From Streptomyces sp. CNQ085 (GTDB taxonomy: Bacteria; Actinomycetota; Actinomycetes; Streptomycetales; Streptomycetaceae), in NCBI RefSeq assembly GCF_022614595.1, contig NZ_JAJFAU010000033.1, positions 1 to 36,039 on the forward strand: 36,039 nucleotides of DNA, given 5' to 3'. The position numbers and the translations under genes are program-made. Shown one piece after another: positions 32,665-36,039 of the stretch (position 1 is the stretch's first letter; the number at the start of each line of letters is the position of its first letter). Below the pieces are notes generated by a model. It ran no database searches. It had not been told where the DNA came from and saw nothing but the letters and a program-made list of their open reading frames with translations.

Positions 32665-35043
32665 ATGCAGACGCACCCCCCGCTCGCCGACCGCGAGTGC
32701 GCCGAGCTGGACGCGCACTGGCGCGCCGTGAACTACCTGGCGGCGGGCCAGCTCTACCTCCGGGGCAATCCGCTGCTGCGCGAGGAGCTGCGTCCTGAGC
32801 ACGTCAAGCCACGGCTGCTGGGTCACTGGGGCACCTGTCCGGGCCTGGGGCTGGTCTACACCCATCTGAACCGGGTGATCCGCGTCCGCGACCTGGAAGC
32901 GCTGTGCGTGTGGGGACCGGGCCACGGCGCGCCCGCGGTACTGGCGGGGAGCTGGCTGGAGGGCACCTTCGGAGAGCTGTGGCCCGGCATGGGGCGCGAC
33001 GAGGCGGGCATGGTGCGTCTGTTCGAACAGTTCTCCTCTCCCGGCGGGCTGCCCAGCCACACCTCCCCGGTGGTGCCCGGCTCGATCCAGGAGGGCGGGG
33101 AGCTGGGGCACTCCCTGTCACACGCCTACGGAGCCGCCCTGGACAACCCGGACCTGGTGGCCGTCTGCGTCGTCGGGGACGGCGAGGCGGAGACGGGGCC
33201 GCTGGCCGCCTCCTGGCACTCGAACAAGTTCCTGGACCCGGTGCACGACGGCGCGGTGCTCCCCGTCCTGCACCTGAACGGCTACAAGATCGCCAATCCG
33301 ACCGTGCTGTCCCGCGTCCCCCACGAGGAGCTGGACGCCCTGCTGCGCGGCTACGGCCACGAGCCGCTGTACGTGACGGCCGCCCCGGACACCCCCGCGG
33401 CCGAGGTCCACCGCGCCCTGGCCGCCGCCCTTGACACGGCACTGGACGAAATCACCGCGATCCGGCGCACGGCGCGCGAGGAGGGGGCGGCCGGACGACC
33501 GCGCTGGCCGGCGATCGTGCTGCGCACCCCCAAGGGCTGGACCGGCCCGCGGGAGGCGGACGGCGACCCGGTGGAGGACACCTGGCGTTCCCACCAGATC
33601 CCGGTGAAGGACGTGCGCGACGACCCCGGCCGACTGCGCGCGCTGGAGCGGTGGCTGCGCTCGTACCGGCCCGAGGAGCTGTTCGACGGCTCCGGCCGCC
33701 CCCTGCCCGGTGTGCTGGCGCAGGTACCGCGCGGGGAGCGGCGGCTGGGGGCCTCGAAGCACGCCGACGGCGGCCGGCGGCGAAGGCCGCTGCCGCTGCG
33801 CGGCCCGGAGGACTTCGCGGTGCCGGTGGACGGGCCCGGCGTCTCTTCCCACGAGCCGACCCGGGTGCTGGGCGGCATGCTGCGGCGGCTCTTCGAGGAC
33901 ACCGCGCGGCGGCGCGACTTCCGGCTGACGGCCCCGGACGAGGCCGAGTCCAATCATCTCCAGGACGTCCTGGAGGCCACGCCCCGCGCCTGGCAGGGCG
34001 CCTTGCTGGAGACGGACCGGAACCTCGGCCGCCACGGCCGGGTGATGGAGGTGCTCTCCGAGCACCTGTGCCAGGGCTGGGTGGAGGGCTACACCCTCAC
34101 CGGGCGGCACGGGCTGTTCACCTCCTACGAGGGATTCTCCACCATCGTGGCGAGCATGGTCACCCAGCACGCCAAGTGGCTGCAGAGCGCCCGCGAGGTG
34201 CCCTGGCGGACTCCCGTCCCGAGCCTGAACTACCTGCTGACCTCGCACGTGTGGCGCCAGGACCACAACGGTTTCTCCCACCAGGACCCCGGCTTCGTCG
34301 ACCATGTGCTCACCAAGAGCCCCGACGTGGTGCGGGCCTACTTCCCCCCGGACGCCAACACCCTGCTGTGCGTGGCCGACCACGTGCTGCGGACGACGGA
34401 CACGGTCAACGTGGTCGTCGCCGGCAAGCAGCCCTGCTTCGACTGGCTCGGGCCCGCTCGGGCGCGCGAGCACTGCGAACGCGGCGCCGGGGTGTGGGAG
34501 TGGGCCGGGACCGAACGGCCGGGACGGGAGCCGGACGTGGTGCTGGCCTGCGTCGGGGACGTGCCCACCCAGGAGGCGCTGGCCGCCGCCTCGCTGCTGC
34601 GCGAGCACCTGCCCGATCTGGCGCTGCGGGTGGTGAACGTCGTGGACATCGCCCGGCTGATGCCCGCCTCGCGGCACCCGCACGGGCTGCCGGACGCGGA
34701 GTTCGACGCGCTGTTCACCCGTGACCGGCCGGTGGTCTTCGCCTACCACGGCTATCCGTGGCTGATCCACCGGATCGCCCACCGGCCCGGCCTCCACGAC
34801 CGGCTGCACGTGCGCGGCTACCGGGAGAGCGGGGCGACCACCACCCCGTTCGACATGGTGGTCCGCAACGACCTGGACCGCTACCGGCTGGTCATGGACG
34901 TGGTCGGCCGGGCGTCGGGGTTCGCGGAGCGGGCGGACAGGCTGCTCGGGGCGGTGCGGGAGACGCGCGAGCGGCACCATGGCTGGATCCGCGAGCACGG
35001 CACCGACCTGCCCGAGGTCGCCGGCTGGCGCTGGCCGGGCTGA
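32665..35043 (+). CDS. xfp: Phosphoketolase (xylulose-5-phosphate/fructose-6-phosphate)
   Basis: 792 residues, the normal family length (about 790-825). A thiamine-diphosphate enzyme that splits xylulose 5-P or fructose 6-P with phosphate to acetyl phosphate plus glyceraldehyde 3-P or erythrose 4-P. Seen in sequence: R-A-V-N-Y-L-A-A-G-Q-L-Y-L, L-G-H-W-G-T-C-P-G-L near 52-61, G-H-G-A-P-A near 87-92, G-S-I-Q-E-G-G-E-L-G-H-S-L-S-H-A-Y-G, and the ThDP motif G-D-G-E-A-E-T-G (171-178) ending in N-G-Y-K-I-A-N-P-T. The C-terminal half has Q-D-H-N-G-F-S-H-Q-D-P-G. The ATG at 32665 has a perfect GGAGG four bases upstream. No acetate kinase or phosphotransacetylase lies nearby in this window. Confidence 0.96.
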   Translation: MQTHPPLADRECAELDAHWRAVNYLAAGQLYLRGNPLLREELRPEHVKPRLLGHWGTCPGLGLVYTHLNRVIRVRDLEALCVWGPGHGAPAVLAGSWLEGTFGELWPGMGRDEAGMVRLFEQFSSPGGLPSHTSPVVPGSIQEGGELGHSLSHAYGAALDNPDLVAVCVVGDGEAETGPLAASWHSNKFLDPVHDGAVLPVLHLNGYKIANPTVLSRVPHEELDALLRGYGHEPLYVTAAPDTPAAEVHRALAAALDTALDEITAIRRTAREEGAAGRPRWPAIVLRTPKGWTGPREADGDPVEDTWRSHQIPVKDVRDDPGRLRALERWLRSYRPEELFDGSGRPLPGVLAQVPRGERRLGASKHADGGRRRRPLPLRGPEDFAVPVDGPGVSSHEPTRVLGGMLRRLFEDTARRRDFRLTAPDEAESNHLQDVLEATPRAWQGALLETDRNLGRHGRVMEVLSEHLCQGWVEGYTLTGRHGLFTSYEGFSTIVASMVTQHAKWLQSAREVPWRTPVPSLNYLLTSHVWRQDHNGFSHQDPGFVDHVLTKSPDVVRAYFPPDANTLLCVADHVLRTTDTVNVVVAGKQPCFDWLGPARAREHCERGAGVWEWAGTERPGREPDVVLACVGDVPTQEALAAASLLREHLPDLALRVVNVVDIARLMPASRHPHGLPDAEFDALFTRDRPVVFAYHGYPWLIHRIAHRPGLHDRLHVRGYRESGATTTPFDMVVRNDLDRYRLVMDVVGRASGFAERADRLLGAVRETRERHHGWIREHGTDLPEVAGWRWPG

Positions 35044-35069
35044 CGAACCGGGCCGGGACGGGGACGCGG

Positions 35070-35999
35070 TCAGGCGGCGGTGGGGACGAGCGCCACGGGG
35101 CAGTGGGCGTGGTGCAGCACCGCGTGGGCGACCGGGCCCAGGCGCATGCCGAAGAGGCGGTGGCGGCGGTGCGCCGCCAGGACGACGAGATCGGCGGACG
35201 CGCTGGCCTGGACCAGCGCGTGGCCGGGCCCGGCGTACACCGTCTCGGCCCGGGCGTCGACGTTCGGGTGCGCCTCGCGCGGCCCGGCGACGGCGTCCAC
35301 CGGCACGCTCTCCTCGTAGCGGGCCTGCTCCTCGGCGATCTCCTCCAGCACCCGGGTCGGCGGCGGCACCATGACACCGGGGTAGACCGGCAGCTCCCAG
35401 GCGTGCAGGACGAGCAGGGCCGCCGCCCGACGCTCGGCCTCCTCGAAGCCGTAACGCACCGCGTCGGCGTCCGTCCCGTACTCCACGCCCACGAGCACGG
35501 TGTGCCGAGGGCGCTCGTTGTCGCCGCGCACGACCATCACAGGGCTCTCGGCGTGCGCCGCCACACGCAGGCTCACCGAGCCCAGCAGCAGCCCGGCGAA
35601 ACCTCCGTGGCCGCGGGTGCCGACCACGGTGAGCGCGGCCCGGCGCCCGGCGCGCACCAGTGCGGCGACGGCGCTCTCGTCCACCGCGGACGGCCTCACC
35701 TCCAGCCCCGGAGCGCTCTCCCGGGCCTGTCCGGCTGCCGCCTCGGCGATCCGCCGGGCCTGCCGGGACAGTGCCCGCCGGTGCTCCTCGTCGGCCCCGC
35801 GGACGGTGCCGGAAGCGGCGTCGGTGCCGGCGGTGGTGCCGGCGGTGTCGGGCGCGAGCCGGTGGGCGGGCACGCCGCACAGGACCTCCAGGGGCGCGCC
35901 CCGCAACACGGCCTCCTCCACCGCCCGGTCCAGGGCGCGCAGGGAGTGGTCCGAGCCGTCGACGCCGACCACGACGGGGAGCCGGGCGGAGCGGTTCAC
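35070..35999 (-). CDS. Universal stress protein with two UspA domains
   Basis: 309 residues from GTG 35999 (GAGG upstream); a GTG at 36008 would add three residues. Each half is a UspA domain beginning P-V-V-V-G-V-D-G-S and V-L-V-G-V-E-Y-G-T. The first half keeps the ATP-binding pattern G-T-R-G-H-G-G-F-A-G-L-L-L-G-S-V-S (G-x2-G-x9-G-S). The second half has A-A-H-R-R-H-R-L-F-G-M-R-L-G-P-V, in which the pattern is degraded, so probably only one site binds nucleotide. Streptomycetes carry many tandem Usp proteins tied to stress and dormancy. It converges on phosphoketolase with a 26-base gap; such pairs are common in hypoxia/stress loci, but no direct link is shown here. Confidence 0.93.
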   Translation of the reverse strand: MNRSARLPVVVGVDGSDHSLRALDRAVEEAVLRGAPLEVLCGVPAHRLAPDTAGTTAGTDAASGTVRGADEEHRRALSRQARRIAEAAAGQARESAPGLEVRPSAVDESAVAALVRAGRRAALTVVGTRGHGGFAGLLLGSVSLRVAAHAESPVMVVRGDNERPRHTVLVGVEYGTDADAVRYGFEEAERRAAALLVLHAWELPVYPGVMVPPPTRVLEEIAEEQARYEESVPVDAVAGPREAHPNVDARAETVYAGPGHALVQASASADLVVLAAHRRHRLFGMRLGPVAHAVLHHAHCPVALVPTAA

Positions 36000-36020
36000 T
36001 GTCCTCACGCCTCCAGGGGC

Positions 36021-36039
36021 GGGGGGGGGGGGGGGGGGG
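36021..36039. other. Terminal poly-G run
   Basis: Nineteen consecutive G end the window, immediately preceded by GGGGC. This more likely marks a contig edge or two-colour sequencing artefact than real sequence. Confidence 0.7.

Noticed and set aside
33118-35880. 920-codon minus-strand frame opposite phosphoketolase
   Set aside because: Antisense shadow of a strongly conserved enzyme and of the Usp gene in a wrong frame; no domain.

Overview
The window looks like a chromosomal segment of a Streptomyces-type actinobacterium. Base composition is very GC-rich throughout, many genes start with GTG, and typical streptomycete genes are present: monomeric NADP-isocitrate dehydrogenase, an Rpf-type muralytic enzyme behind a c-di-AMP riboswitch, TerD-family and DM13 proteins. 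No rRNA, tRNA, transposase or plasmid gene was seen. The left edge cuts a gene. The right edge ends in a run of 19 G, which suggests a contig end or sequencing artefact.

Left arm (1-9426): a partial DUF1622 membrane protein; icd with two strong terminators; a secreted Rpf-LysM-SLT cell-wall hydrolase with a long riboswitch leader; a membrane-anchored DM13 protein; a two-gene operon of a secreted VWA protein and a secreted membrane-anchored partner; and a CmtR-like ArsR repressor translationally linked to a cation diffusion facilitator with a Cys-rich tail. All lie on the minus strand.

Centre (9768-21660): a complete type I-E CRISPR-Cas locus. One minus-strand operon, cas3-casA(cse1)-casB(cse2)-cas7e-cas5e-cas6e-cas1e-cas2e, is packed with stop/start overlaps. 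It is flanked by array 1 (26 repeats, 25 spacers) and array 2 (11 repeats, 10 spacers). Both arrays read on the minus strand, with matching leaders on their high-coordinate sides. Decayed terminal repeats at the opposite ends agree with this polarity. Spacer 21 of array 1 reads as the HUH motif of a rolling-circle replication initiator, so plasmids are a likely target. Spacer 3 is 37 nt instead of 32 because of an extra CGGCC unit.

Right arm (21661-36039): a 560-base gene-free stretch with two interlocking perfect inverted repeats; an MHS-family transporter, a GAF/PucR-type regulator and a 3-hydroxybutyrate dehydrogenase-like SDR that may form one catabolic module; a truncated, frameshifted NUDIX remnant; an Asp/Glu racemase; a two-domain TerD protein; a disordered Pro/Gln/Tyr-rich protein; a MOSC protein; a GAF-winged-helix regulator divergent from phosphoketolase; and a tandem universal stress protein.

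I found no clearly new multi-gene system. The most informative items are the CRISPR arrays (slipped spacer, array-specific repeat base, plasmid Rep target, leader box at a fixed distance), the nested inverted repeats at 22067-22147, and the Rpf-LysM-SLT fusion behind a c-di-AMP riboswitch.
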